Source: Hyaloperonospora brassicae (Eukaryota; Oomycota; Peronosporomycetes; Peronosporales; Peronosporaceae). Taken from it: a DNA stretch of 64,000 bases. The stretch lies in contig CANTFL010001046.1 in the NCBI GenBank assembly GCA_947650285.1, positions 23,343-87,342 of the forward strand, read 5' to 3'. The notes beneath the pieces are model-generated. The model did no database searches. It saw nothing but the letters and a program-made list of their open reading frames with translations, and was not told where the DNA came from. Shown here in pieces: positions 1 to 14,268 of this stretch (within the stretch, counting starts at the first letter, position 1; every line of letters starts with the position of its first letter). A program made the translations under genes and the position numbers.

Positions 1-3000
1 GAGCGCACTACATCACGCAAATACGACTTATGTACAGATTGCGGTATTGGCGAAGTCGCAAATTGATACGTAAATACACATGACGCAATTGCAACGTGGA
101 CAGAGATCCAATTTGGATAGAGATTGCGAATTCGATGTAGATCTCTTTTGTTGGGAGCAATCGAGATCGGACAAGTTTGTCGCAAACTACGCGATTTATA
201 CCATGCAAGAGGAGTTGTACATGTATTAGGACATGTTGTGAAATAATAAAAAGACATCAGGTTTAGAGCCGTTGAGTGTAACGTTGGTATCTCTGGGTTA
301 ATTTGCTAAACATTATTTAGGTTGAAATTTTAATATAGGTACAGATGCCGGCTTATTATACAGGTAAAGTGAGAGGCCACTTAGCGTCAATTGAATTCGC
401 ATACCAAAACGTTGTGATCAATCTGGTTTTTACAAGTGATCAAGACCTTTACAAACCACGAACTGCAATTCGACGCAGCAACCAAATTGAAGTAAAACAC
501 TTCAAACTCGCTAGATGACGCAAGTGCCCAGAAGGTCAAACGCCTCAAAAACCGATATTTTGGCTAACATGATCTTGTCGAGATCGGGGTGACTCATATC
601 GATCACTTATTAAATAACTTTCGTCGTGTGAAGACAACATATAGACCGTCCAATTTCAAACACCGTTAAGTTTGCACTCGACGCGAGGCCATCTATTGTA
701 GTGCATCTCGCCCTAACCACGGAGCTAAAAGGTTGAGAAGAAAAATTTACACATGGATATATAGTGACCCTTTTAAAAGTTGATGGACGCCAATAGTGAG
801 TCTTTTTTAAATTAATTGGATCATCACCACTCCACAGCTTAGGTTCTTGATGGCATGAAGCTTACGAATTTGACACCATTGTTGTAAATATAAGCTATCT
901 AGGATCACAATATGACTCTACGCGTAACATATTGTGTAATTTGGCTTCATGGGTACTAAATTAGCGCACGTCGATATTTCGGACATCAAGCATATACCAT
1001 ACTTAAGTTTAGAATATATCAAAACTCAAAACATATCGCAATACTATTTTACTTTCATTTGCGCAATCCGAATATGTTCTGGGCGTGTTTGATGATCTTT
1101 GACTCTAATCTATAACATTACGTAAATATCGGGTAGGTCAAGACCTATAATATTAATTTTATTATTAAATTTATGGAGATAACATCGGTAATTTCCGACT
1201 GAAATTTAACTTAAAAGATAAAAGCTTCGTAGACTTATCGTAATGTCACTCTGCGCAGTGATATAAACAGAAATACTCATAATATTCAGATGTAAGAGGT
1301 CTAATATAATCAATGTTTATGCTACTGTACTATGTCACATAGTGTATCCACAAATAAGATATACTTCTCAACTTGGTCCGGCCGTCAGATTAATCGCTGT
1401 TCATTTTTGACAATTTAAAAGCTAAAGGCACGTCAAGATTCTAGGTGAATTTATCGGATGATCGTTTACTTTGCGACTAGAACAAAAATTCAAAATTATC
1501 ACATTATGTGATGGCGCACGAAATTTTTTTATGATATGTGCAATGCAGGCGTTTAAGTCTTTGTACGCTGTCAGGGTATATATTGTTTTCTAAATATTTG
1601 TTCCACAATGTAACTTTGTGTAATAGTTTCTGAGGCTGATCTATATAGATTTCATTTAACAAAACAATGTAATATGAGCTTGTATGGCACTATATTCAAA
1701 AGCTTGGTTAAGCATTTTTTACTTGTCATCAACGATTTTGTTGTTAATAGGACGCATCTACCAAAACTTTCCGTACGATACTTAATAAGTAATTTTTAAA
1801 TGAGACGCGTGGAGCCTTAGGCCACAGACACCTGTATGTGCCGCCACTAACCATTGTATATGCACCATACATGATAGCTTTAGTCGATCGTCCGCTGGAC
1901 CGCATTAACAAGCGATAGAATTTATTACAGAAATTACCCCTTTATGGTGCTTAATACACATAAACAAACTAATTTTTTGATATCATATTTTTTTCAAATC
2001 CCACTATCCCTACTTTTGGCACAAGTATGTCAATTTGACATTTTAGAATGCTTAAAGCACAATTAAGAATAACTTAGTTTTAGAGATATACTGATGCCTA
2101 TTTTCTTTCTTTGAATGTGCACGAAAGGGGTAGACAGTGTACTACTTTAAATGGGCTGTAGAAACCATAAAAATATACAATAGGTTTATCTAGAGCATAG
2201 AGATATTATAAAGTCACATTTATATAAAATTGCACCTGGTGATTTCACACTGATATTTTTAAATACCTTATATCGTGAATCTTTAAATATGAAACGAGAG
2301 ACGATTTAAAGTCTATTTTTTATAAATGTAGCTGTATAACAAAAACGTATTTCCGTTTAGTAGTGACATATTCGTCTTAATATATGCATATGTACACATG
2401 TATTTATATTGGACATTATTATCTTTACGTTTAAAGTTTCTGGATATGCGCCTTGTTAACAGTATCCCTTTTTTCATTCCTTACTAATTACGGGATCTGG
2501 TGGACCAGAAAGTCAACAGTGCAATATGTAATTGATCAGTGAACACTTATACCTGCCTATCGTAATTGATTGCATGCTTATATGCCTATTAAATTTTCAA
2601 CGACATATAAAAATGCGAAGCAAGCTTACATTTATCATATTACATCTTGCCCCTTCCGAAAACGAATTGACGACACTTCAGATAATAATCTGATGTTTTG
2701 TAATGCTTAAACTCACACTCAAGGATACGACGCTATAGTCTTTAGGATAATTCGGAGGTGCCAGTATTGCTCAACGTGCAAAAATTCAGGGTAATCACGA
2801 TGAGTGTCAAAAATAAGGGAAGCAAATAGGGGCCACATAGATATGCGACTGTACGCCAAAAACAAATTGTGTCAAAAAGGATGGCGTTTTATACTAAACA
2901 GTATAATATACAAAGTCGCTATCTTCACACTTGAACAAAAGCTTTTCATGTAGCTACGCGCTTTTTAAGAAGAAGCTGATGCTCATGGTAAAGCATATTA

Positions 3001-5477
3001 TAAAGACATGTGATTTTTCGAGAGATACTTAAACCGCTTAAAGTCTAAACAACCAAGGGATACTACCGCATAAAAGACTGCATACAACGAAAGAATTCGA
3101 ATATAACTAAAACAGTCCATGGAAAGGAGCCTTTGAAATCACTTTATTATAATTTCCGTCAAAAGAAGTACGGCAATAGTACGACTGTGATCATTAGAAT
3201 AAATTACATTCTATTTTTTTCACTTAATATTATTAATATTCTACACTAATATTCGCATGCAATGCTGATTTATGTACGTACAAAAGTAACAGATTGAAAG
3301 GCTACTACTGGTTTTGATTGGCCTTACTATCGCGTAAGTTTCATTCTTCGCGTGCTTTTTTCTTTTGATAAACGAAGGCGCTTATATATACAAATGGGCG
3401 CAAGAGTGGGTTCAAATATGTATAACTTCACGAAACGCCGTTCCGCAGTTTCTACCAACCCAGTAACGATTGCAGCCGGTTACGATGACGACTTGCTTGA
3501 CTAATTGATAGCGTATGTACGAAATTAAAAACTTAGTATGTCGCTAGCCAATTCCAAAGCATTTGCTTACAATAGCCGCCAGCATTTTGTTTGATGATAG
3601 GATTAGTTATATAAAAGATAAAATAAAATTAGATTCATGTAACTTATTAAACGGCTTTTCCTGCTGAATCATAATTTGTCCAATTGCAGAAGGTGCGGTC
3701 AGTCACAAAAAATACATGGCCTTACATAGCGGGTGATTATATATAAATACTATGCGAAGTAAAAGAGAATACTTAGCTACATAACAGGCTAGTGGATCCC
3801 ATTGATTACACGCTATGTCTTTGCATCGACAATTGTGGTTTTGCTAATAAATAATAATACGAACACGTCAAGAGTGGATAAAGCATATACCGCATTATAA
3901 AAGTACTTCAAGTTGTTTATCATGGACCTGTGGGATGTGCTCAATAGGACTAAGCTTCCCTTGCAAAATTCTGTGGCCAAACCCATAAGCGTATGTAGAC
4001 GAATTTGCTATAAAAGTGGGGTGCGATCGTAAAAAATCGCTATGCCGGAGTGGTTCAATCCATTTCAAGAATAGGCGCTGAAATCCTTTATAAACAAATA
4101 ATACTATTTGATAACAAAAAGCGGGTCGACTAATTTTTTAACATAATCTGCACCAAAATTAGGATTTCTTTGCTTCCACAAAATTCTAGCATGGAAGATC
4201 AGGAAAGGTCATCTCCATGTAAGTGACAATTACCCGCTTTAGCACCTTCGGTGTGTTAAATTCTCAATCTTTTCACTGTATATGCATCTAAAAGTCATAA
4301 ATGATATTGACAGCGTGGATACTTATGGTATCGTTTAACGATGCTATCAGCGTATCGTTAGCTAGCCACCCTTGAACAGCTAGACATGCAACACCTGGTT
4401 GCAGAGACGGGATCACTGACATTGGATATATCTATTCCGTCAATTGCGAGGGCAAAAGGTGTCCCCAACAGCTAGAAAATAATGTCTATCGGATATAATT
4501 TCCACGGAATGTAGCTAAACTCAGCGAGATACGTCACAATTGGAATTAGTGGAAGCGGCAATTGGCAAAAAGTTTGATGTATGAGGCCAAAATGATACTT
4601 ACCATAATATTAGAACTTTTTACAAAGAGAGAGGTAGTCGTCTAAATACACAAATCGGTTTAGAGAGAGCAACGCATTAGCTATGACGTTAGTGTCTTTA
4701 GAGATCCTGTACAACCAAAAAGGTGCATACATGTCGCAGCTATTTTTTACAAAACTACAATGATTGTGACATTAAATTATATAGCAACTTTTTTATAAAC
4801 TTCAATATTTCTATAGCGTTGAGGAATCCACAACGGTACTAATGGCAGATGCATGTGTATATGTATAACCTAGTCTCCGTAAAGAAGGATTGTTGAATCA
4901 GCTATAGTGACGAACCCCACAATTCCATTCTTCCTGGTACATGATAAAAAATTAGGCTATATATGATATATATGAAAATGAATATAATGCATGACGTAAT
5001 AGTACGTGTCGTGAATAAAACCCTTTCCTAAGACTTCCTACATTACCACCGCCGTCAAAAAGCTAAGGTGCAGTAAAAACAGTATAGAATATATATTTGA
5101 ACATCATAATACCAGAATGGGTGTTTCTATACCTTTAAGATGTATTTATGCGAGGCACATTCTCGTTGACTAGCACAAACAATAAACGCTACTCCTTCTC
5201 ACCAATCACAAATCACTTCATTTAACCCTCATCCCGGCCTCAAGTACTGTTAAAAAGGCGCAGCTTGCGAAAATTTGTGACGCCTCAAATCTCTGTTCTA
5301 GTAATGGCATCGTTTAGCTGCGCATTTCACGCAACAGGACGATCTGTGCACCTAAAAGTGACTAGGGTAGACTTTTAACAGGTATCGAACCCGCTGCAGT
5401 ATATTATTTGACGCTAGATATCAGATTCAAGCTGGATTATATGATTATTAATAAATACATTTTAGCAGCGAGTTTTC
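1..5477. other. AT-rich stretch without recognisable genes
   Basis: Both strands are dense in stop codons. The only frames over 60 codons are short and have no recognisable motif. I see no LTR, no tRNA-like fold and no transposon terminal repeat. It reads as strongly decayed intergenic or old repeat DNA. Confidence 0.6.
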
Positions 5478-5785
5478 AGTAGCCCACACTCGTCTCATAT
5501 GTTTTGACACGTAGATCATCCTGTGTATTTGACGACAAAACTGGAACTTGATGAGCATTGTGTGACGCGCAAATCTTTCATACACGTCTGGTAAATTAAA
5601 AAAACAATTAATAATCCGTCAGAGAATGTAAAGTAGCCCCACACTCGTTTCACACGTTCTGAACACGTAAATTCCTTGTGTTTTTGACGGTAGGCAATCT
5701 CCTGATGACTCACTTTGTGACGCGCGAAATGTTACCTACACAAGACAGTGCAATTAACAACAACAAAAAGGTTTGAAAGGAATGC
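5478..5785. repeat. Two-unit tandem duplication, 154-bp period
   Basis: A unit beginning AGTAGCCC at 5478 starts again at 5632. Shared landmarks in the same order are a CACACTCGT block, a GACACGTA/GAACACGTA block, a TTTGACG block, a TGTGACGCGC block and a CAATTAA end. The copies differ at many positions, so the duplication is old. A 65-codon minus-strand frame across it is incidental. Confidence 0.75.
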
Positions 5786-7214
5786 GCTTATATATTTTTG
5801 GGAGGAGCTCCAATTCACAACAAAGTTTAACGAGTTATATATGCGTACAATTGTAAATTTTCATGGGCGTGCAATTAGCAATTTTTTTACATAAACATAT
5901 ATATAAAGTAATATACATAAACCCAGAATGTTAATGTATTTGTTGTGAATTGTTTATTGTTTTAATTCGAGTACAAATCGATTACAGTCATAAATATAAT
6001 TAAATTCAGAAAGGATTGTAAGAGTCAGTGTTTAGCATACTGGAGTATATTAAATTGTAAAATCGTATAAGATAAGGATTAATAAAAAGCTAAAATTGTG
6101 AGGTGTGGCCTGTGATCAATGAAGAGAAACGCCGACAATTTACACGGTTTAAGCTGCTAGCGTGGTAAATTAAGATCATAAATAGAAAGTTTCAATGATT
6201 TGAATGAGGATTCTTTTCAAAATCAATGCGTGTAGGAAACACAATCGGTTTATATAGTCGATTTAGAATTATATAAGATTAAATCGATAGTATTTATCTT
6301 TCAAATCGCTCGTTAGAGACGATACAATCGGGTGCGTATCCTTGTCATGAGCAAGAATTTCCTTACGTGGACGACACTTAATTACCGTAGCCGGCTTTAC
6401 ATCTTGATGTGACATATGAGCCTTACGAAACCGCACTCTCGATTTTTATTGGATCACATAATTACCAAAATAAAAGGTCATCAAAAGAAATCTAATGACT
6501 CATGCTTTATAATTATCTTTAATTTTATTTATTTTGAGTCACAGTATGTGGGATAATTGAAAAGGTTTTCACTGCTGTCTTCTTTACTTATAAAACCTTT
6601 TACAAATAAATCACAGGTTTATACTACTCTCATTACATTCAATGTGTCAATTGTGGCCGCATGGCAAATGTAATTTATAAAAATATCTCATAGTCAGGAT
6701 TAGTAAAGATTTTATACATCTTAATGACAATGCAAAAACATATTCATTACAACATGTTCCAAAACACTGTTGATCTTAACATGGAGATGCCTTTTTTGCG
6801 AAAACTTATATGATAAAATTGGTGTTAATACTATATATCTTTGTTTGTTATTTGGTAAAAAATCAGTGCGTATTTTTTAATTAAGACCTCCCATCACAGT
6901 ATAAGAAATATAAAGCGCAAGTTTCTACATATCATCGAGTGTTGAAAGATATATACGTATACATAAACATAAAATAGAATGTTCAATAGGCCGTAAAATT
7001 TCGCTAATGAGCCGGTATTCTAAACTATACCAAAGTACAAAAGTCAAAGACAGTTTATTTTATAATTTAAAAAAATGTTTCATAACTATCATTTTCAATA
7101 TAATTACACGACCAATGACTACGATTCAATATAACCGTTAAAAGAAGTCGAAGAATATTAGGACTTAGCGGGAAAAGGTGTGCACCAGACATAATTGGAT
7201 TAGCTGCGTGGTGC
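5786..7214. other. AT-rich stretch, nothing recognised
   Basis: No frame over 60 codons and no motif. It lies just beyond the stop of the minus-strand coding relic that follows. If that relic is a first ORF of a LINE, this is where a second ORF would start, but no reverse transcriptase motif is visible. Confidence 0.5.
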
Positions 7215-10200
7215 CTAATTATCATCGTCCTCATCAGCGCGGAACGTAGTGATAAACTGCTTTACTTTGAGCTATTTTATTCGAACAAAAACAGCTATAA
7301 TTGAACGATACCGTCTATCTTCCTCCCGATCGTTAGGCTTTACCGTTTTTCGTTGTGCCTTCGCTCGTGCGTCTGCATCTTCCCGTTATCTGGCTGCATA
7401 ATGGCGTCGATTTAATTGCCCTTGTCGAGAAGAGCTAATAAGCGCTTATATATTTATAGGCGATTGAAGATCGATCGCAACCGATCAAAGTCTCTCAGGA
7501 CATGATTGTATAAAGACAGGTTGTCATTTTCTAAACATTTATACACCTTTATATATATTATTAGTAGAATCGGTACAGATTAATTTGTTGGCTCAGTCGG
7601 ATACGAAGGATTGTTACTCGATGGTTTGTTACATGTCGGGCGCTTTTTGTCTCGCCTCGGCAACCATTTTAATGCCCTCTGTGAGCTTCAAATTGACGAA
7701 CGTCTTTTATTATAGCAACTAGGCGGATTATTAAGCGTTCGTCCCTGTTGATAACGTTAGCACAGCGACAAAAACCGTGCTGTTTGCAGAATCGATGAAG
7801 GTTGGCGTTTGCCATGTAGGGCTGCCAGCTATGAACGGTTTAAAGCAGTACTACGGATCTCTGACATTCGATCTTAAATATTGAAAATTCTTTTGCGCCT
7901 CTGTTGATCCGCTACCGTCACCGGCTGATGTCTCTGCATCGGGGTTATGATTTGATTTTGGCCGTGACTACGGCTGCTGCTTTTTAGGTCGCTCACTCAA
8001 CAGGATGTATAAAATGTGAGAAATAGTTTTCCTATTAAAGCCGACAATGATTCCGGCTTTGATGATATTGGACGTGAGTATTATGAGGCGTGTTGAGCAT
8101 GCTGTAGTTAAAAATTGAGCAAAATTTTGATTTGTATACGTGATACCGATAGACGATGGCGCATAAGCTGGCTCGTATTATCATTTAGATAGTTTGCCTC
8201 GGATACAGTAATGTTCGAAGACTTACAGGTGCCGTTTGAAGTTGCCGTGACCATGTTCTTGTCACTGACTAACTTGGGGCTAATTTTAGCTCATTCTCCA
8301 TCATGCGTTGTTTTACATTGCTTACATTTAGTTGATGGACTCCTTTTGCGACTGACAATCGATCTATGTGCTGAGATTACGTGGAATACGTCGCGTTTGC
8401 TTGATAGGATGGCAAGCTAATATAGCACTTGAAATATAGTATACAATTCGCTTCGTTTAGGTGGGTAGGACATAAACGTGATAATATATGATCCTATTAT
8501 CACAACACTTATTTACGCTTCTTAACCCATCGGATGCGCTTGAGTGATAAAAAAGCCTTGTTAATGGATCGCACGTTGTGGAACACGCTAAGTATGATGT
8601 TAATGTGCTTAAAGACAAATATTAATGCGTAGTTGTACACAGTTATTTACATAGTGATGGCATCTTAGTATAAACATCTGCTTTGCTTAAGTTTATTGAC
8701 GTCTACACAAAATATTATGTTTTTTGCAGCATTAAAGGCAATAAACACAGTATCGAAATGCGCTATATCCTCGACTATTCATAATTCTGGAGGCGCTGCA
8801 GGCACTGCATGTGCTTGTGCGGCTTGACGACATGGCTTTGCGGTGTGCTAAAAGTTTCCACAGCGTATACATTGTTGACAGCTCTCTAAATAATAGTGTC
8901 CTTTATATGCTCAAAAGTAAAAAAAGCGGCGGATTAAATCTGTTGGGCGCCCGCCGCCCTTTTTAACACAGAATTAAGTGTTGCAGAATCTTAAGCATCA
9001 ATAACATGGTCGTACAGCATCCGTTTATTGTGTCTTTAAGCATACCCGTACCTCTCAGAAAGTCCTTTTTATCACAGTATAAAAATGTGACATCATAAAA
9101 TCTTACTGTTTAGGTTTAAGCCTTCGAGTTTAAGGCTGATCCAACAACCAACGCCGATCCAAATATTGTACTGTATACGTCCGTTCCAAATTTTAATATT
9201 GCATGACGACATGGATGTCCTAATTTATTTTGTCACAAGATTCTGAAAACGTGCTAGGTCAACTCTATTATGCTTTTGATGTTCTGCTGCCAGTGCAACT
9301 GCAGCAAAAATCTTTAATATAACTTCTCAAACTGAATCTCTACCTGAAATTTGACAATGGCGCGTTCCCTTGCGTTTTGATGACTGACTATAGCACGTTG
9401 GCCATAACAGGCCAATTTGTTAGACGAGTTTATTGACCATGAATTATCTAAGGGTTGATATAAAATTGGGTTGTTGAACGACCAATATCGTAAATTTCAA
9501 AGTAATAATACTGATGTGTAAAATTAGCATATCTGCTACTTGGTAGCCGCATGTGCGCTCTTGACATGTGATTGTGTCGCAACACCATAATGTAGACAGC
9601 CATGAATGTGCGAAGACACGAACATTTTTTATGAGCTAGCCAATTTATCCAGATCCTACTTTACATAAGCCGGTTGATCAATTCTCATTAAAAAAATAGG
9701 CAATTGAGCTCTGTCGTTTATTGAGCTTGTACCAAGCAGTTCCACGTTTCCTGCCTTCGTATAAGTAACCTTTAATTTTCAAATAGCTTTCGATGTTTGC
9801 GGTGATGTTCATGTTGATGTGCAATCTACAAAGCAATGTATTCGCAAAGAAAAAAGTGACCGAGAAACGTTTTAATGCCATTTCGCGATTAACGAGAAAA
9901 TTTGCTTTGGTGCAGCGTTTTTAAAAGTCCTGAATCCCGGCTCGGATTCTTCATCCAACAGGTGTAGTTACCTTATATCTAGTTCTTTATTAAGTAAAAG
10001 GCGAGAGTGGTGCTGGTGTTGGTCGCAGGCACGCCCACAATGTGCAGCAGAGGTTTTCGAAATAAGTTTATTCTGTTAGTGGCGTCAACCAAAAATATCC
10101 GACTTACACTGTATCAGGCAGAGATTGTTTTAATAGAAGAAGACACGCTAAACAGGTGCGTGAGCTGCTGATAAGCAATCAAATTTGCGTAGAGTGGCGC

Positions 10201-10680
10201 ATTTCTTTTGTCGTATCAGGTTGCTAGACTTTAAGCCAGTAAGTTAGAGCAGACCTTCCATTTAATAATCTTCGGCGTATATTTGCTCAATCGGCATATA
10301 TATGCGCGCATTAACACCAAAAAAACAGATTTCTGAAGCGAAGCGAAGATTAAATCATAGCTGATGCGTGCACGAAGACTCTTAATCACCGATTGTTCGT
10401 TTTTTTCTTCGTCAAGGCTCGTCCATGTGAAGACACCGTGGTTTTTTGAGAAATTAGGAGTATTTTTTTCATAAGTGACTCTTGTCAATCACTGGTCATT
10501 TTGTTTTTTACGGTCGATATTGCGTGATCGTGGCCGTAAAGGGGCAGCTATTGGTGCGGCTTGAGTGCAAGTTTTGACTAAGAGGTGCTGTACCTGACAC
10601 TTAACCAGATTAAAATCTAACGCCGTTGCATGAGCATTAAATATCTACTTATTTAATCTCACCTTCATTTCGATTACCCT
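7215..10680 (-). pseudogene. Decayed CCHC zinc-knuckle (Gag/ORF1-like) coding relic
   Basis: Read on the minus strand, this holds long coding-like runs broken by stops and frameshifts. A run of about 150 codons with three stops spans 10680-10231. A 67-codon frame lies at 9881-9678. At 8871-8830 there is an exact C-X2-C-X4-H-X4-C zinc knuckle (CIRCGNF, stop, HTAKPC). The knuckle frame continues to 8513, ending RWVKKRK, and further coding-like runs reach about 7700. A final run of about 75 codons, rich in Arg, Lys and Ala (for example ADARAKAQRKTVKPNDREED), ends with FRADEDDDN and a stop at 7215. GC content is higher than in the flanks. Such knuckles occur in retroelement Gag proteins and LINE ORF1 proteins, and also in some host proteins. 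No protease or RT is seen. That this is a single protein is an inference; the family is not identified. Confidence 0.5.
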
Positions 10681-13600
10681 TCTTTTGTTGCCTATAATTT
10701 CATGTAATATAGCTTTTGTGTTGCTTCGAAAAGGGCGTGGCCGGTTTCGTCGGTGCCAGATCGTTGAGCGCGTAGCGGGATTCGACCACAAAAGCAACAG
10801 ATCTTTGTGAGTAATTTTAGGCCTTTTTAATGGCTTCTACGGGCAAATTATACGCATAGGATTACCTTAATGATTTGTGGGAAAAATATATATATTTACA
10901 AGTTCAGCAATTCAATTTAATGTTCAAGACCTCTAATTACAAAAGGTTGATTAACGTTTAAGGTGAAAGCTGATTAGCGATATCCAAAGCGTCATTCGCA
11001 TTTAAGATATGTATATCTTACTACATATATATATACATATATATAGGCTAGCGAATCGTTTCCATCTGTAAAAAAGGATTTTTAGACGATGGCGTGTATT
11101 TTATTTTACTATAATACATTTAAATGTTAAGAGCGGGGCCTATCGATGTTCTATGTGTAATATGTTCTTGTTCAAAAATAAGAAGTATTCTAATGTTTTA
11201 TAAGTAAAGTACTTATTGATTTTATGCTCACTTTTGCACAACTGTTGTACCTCTAAAATGAACCATTTCTATGCATTGTTTTTTCGAAAGGACTTCTGAT
11301 CGACCTTTACAATATAAGGGTAGATTGCATTTAATAAAATCGACAACAACGATTTAAGCGTAGAGTGTAGTTTAATGTTTGTATCCATCTTCTTACTTTT
11401 TTTATATTATAAAAAAACGATTTGCGTAATTAAATATACAAAGTCAGTAGCCCTCACTAGACCTTATAATCTTTGTGACTTTGATAAATTTTTTGCACGA
11501 AGCAAGTTCCTTCATCTCGAATTTATTATTATGGAACTTAATATGAATTGACCCTACACATATACCTAGCCACAAACATATTAAACGTACCAGTCTGGCA
11601 TTAAAAAAATGCGGAATTTGCATATATATGGTATATAATTTGTTTTGTAATTATGTCGGGCAACGTCGGTATTAATATAATTTTAAATGATTTCTTACTG
11701 ACAAAATTTACAATTTCACCAAATTAAAATAGGTTTTAATATACGCACAGAAATATTGGTTTTTTATAAGGATATTTATATGAGCTATCGTGATGGTAAC
11801 AGGAATTTTTTTTGTCACGTCAAGCTGTATTTTATAAATCATAAGACGCTTTTTTTGCTGGACGAAATGATTTAATAACCAATGCGGATAGTACAAACAT
11901 ACTTTAAATTTGTTTCAAATTAGTGAAGTCTATGCAAGTAATGGCGTGGAAGAACATGTGCTCTTTCTGTGTCGAAAGATGATGCATTTGCTTACAACAG
12001 GATATATCTCGTAAAAGGCTTTGTTTGTGAACTTTCATCAATCTAATCTATACAGTGTTTACAACTGATATATGGTTTACATATACCATATTTTAATTTT
12101 GCGGCATATATCGCGACCATGGTTATAAAATTAATAGCTAAATGTTTAATGGCTTATGCATTTCTTTTAGATAAACACCTTGAGTGACAATTGATATTAT
12201 GAATAAAGAGGTTGAGATGTAATTCAACCATATTTGTTTGCATCGATCAAGTAGCCTAGCCGTCTATATAGACCAGATAAACCCGTCAACACTGACAGCA
12301 TGTAAATAATACAATACTCCCAAAACTTTTTAGAATATATTCAGCTGCATTTATATTGCTTATAAAAAAAGTGTAATAATGTGGATTTACATGTCTGATA
12401 ATATACTCAATTAGGAAAATACAGCATTAATCTTATAATATAGTAAAAAATTAGCAACAAGAATAGTACCAAAAATGGATTTAAGGTATAATTTAGAATT
12501 ATTAATATTAGTTAAGGGGATTGATAAATAGGCATGCTATCTTTGCAAATATCTTATAATATAATTTTAAAATGATGATTTAAGAAATGCCGTGTGGACG
12601 ACTATAATTATATGAATAAATTATTAATCTCTAATATTTATCGCAGATCGCATTTTAAACTATTGTTACAAATTATATTTATTAAATTTTAAAATTTTTA
12701 GTTATTTAGAGCCGACATGTATCGACAGTCATGTGACGATAGTATTTATATATTTTTTTGGCCGCATCATCGATATGGTAATATTGACCTAGCAAATGAG
12801 ATAATTCTTCTAGTAATAAAAACAATAAATGTCATATATAATAGGACAAAGGCAAGAACGTCACGTTAAAAATTGTAACATACTTCGTATACAGCATATG
12901 CTATATTACATTAATTACTAAATTTTTTGTGTACAACCTGAAAACGACGAGAAAGGCAAAAATTAATAATACATATTCAGATCTTATTGGCATTGCTTTA
13001 TATACCGCGTAGAAGCAACTCAATATTTTCGATACTTTTATTGCCTCGTCGAATTTTTATTCTCCAGTCCGATTGACATGCATAACACGTTTCTTCATTT
13101 AATTTCCTAGTAATCTTTAGTTTTTGCTTTAAAATTATGAGATGGCCATTTTGGCATAAAAAGCTTTAGATGCCAAGATTCCCGTCAATGGTAAACTAAA
13201 TACAGGAAAAAAAGATTTGCCTTCGACACCTATTTCAAAAATTTGATATATAATGTCGAAAAAGTACGCTACGTCAAGTTGCTAACAATAATACTATGAT
13301 ATATCAATTTACCGTGTCCTTTATTTCTTTATATTCTAGACTATCGGATATTCATTCCTCAATATCGAAAGATATTAAAAGACCTACTGGACTGTCATAA
13401 GAAAAGATGAATTGGTAAAGTAGTCGTTTTGTTAAAGGATTTGGTTAGCACTGTGACATCAAAAATTTTAAATATTTATATAAAAAATTCGATCTAATCC
13501 ATACAATAATTGCCATTATACACGCTCATATTACCCATATAATTTATATCTTTTGGCTCTCTGCATGTTTGCATTTCCATCTTTCGGACCATTTGTGTGT

Positions 13601-13879
13601 TCGATAATTCCAATTGTTAGGCTGTGTAGATAAAGGTAATACTAGAATAAACAAGATATATAGTATATAAACAATCAAGTCCTCTTTGATCGCCAAAAAT
13701 TTTAATTTTACAAATAAATTACACATATTAAGACACTTTATATCGGAAATACATAGAATATGCCACGTTTTTTGATCCACAGGATAGGATACCTTTTTTA
13801 ACTAGCTAAAAGAGGAATACAAGACGACGAATGAACTAAGCGCGCGCAGCCTGTCTGTGTAGCGAAGCGATTTGGCGAT
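10681..13879. other. AT-rich stretch with a short TA-rich microsatellite
   Basis: No coding signal is recognised. A degenerate (AT)n/TATATACATA tract lies near 11015-11046. Short minus-strand frames at 11708-11896 and 13544-13780 have no motif and a composition that mirrors the AT bias. Confidence 0.5.
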
Positions 13880-14090
13880 GGCTATTTAAACAAGAGCTGG
13901 TGTTCTTCTAGCCGCACTTCAAGCCGAAAAGCGTCCCGCTGATTTGCTCGGTGCAGTTTTAACCACCAGGTACGTTTCTCATTGTTTAACTAAAAACGAG
14001 AAGCTGTTTGAGGACATTGAACCCGTATCGGAGATCGACGGACCAAAATTTACGGTGCCCTATTTATAAGAAGATGATATTGAGGGATAA
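13880..14090 (+). pseudogene. Short coding-like remnant, unidentified
   Basis: A GC-richer island in AT-rich DNA. After a stop there is an uninterrupted plus-strand run of about 55 codons, including AALQAEKRPADLLGAVL and later LFEDIEPVSEIDGPKFTVPY. It then meets a stop, continues EDDIEG and stops again. Amino acid usage is protein-like rather than a reflection of AT bias. I do not recognise the protein. It may be the end of a decayed gene or of a transposon ORF. Confidence 0.3.
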
Positions 14091-14208
14091 TGTCTCGGAG
14101 ATGGTCTTTCGAGACTGCGCGGGGGAACTAAAGGGGACTTCTTTGCGTCGCTTGCAAGGGTCCGACGAAAAAGAATAAATTCAGTCCAAACTTGTGAATT
14201 AATAATAA

Positions 14209-14268
14209 GTGTCCTATTCTACGAATTTCCGATAGAATGTGTCCTATTCAATGTAATTTCTAATTTCA
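14209..14268. repeat. Two-unit direct repeat, 30-bp period
   Basis: GTGTCCTATTC occurs at 14209 and again at 14239, each followed by a related AATTTC block. It sits just past the coding-like remnant, so it might be part of an old LTR or 3' untranslated region. No partner LTR was found. Confidence 0.45.

Noticed and set aside
5380..5400. TCGAACCC word resembling a tRNA T-loop
   Set aside because: The required stem pairing and the rest of a cloverleaf are absent on either strand.
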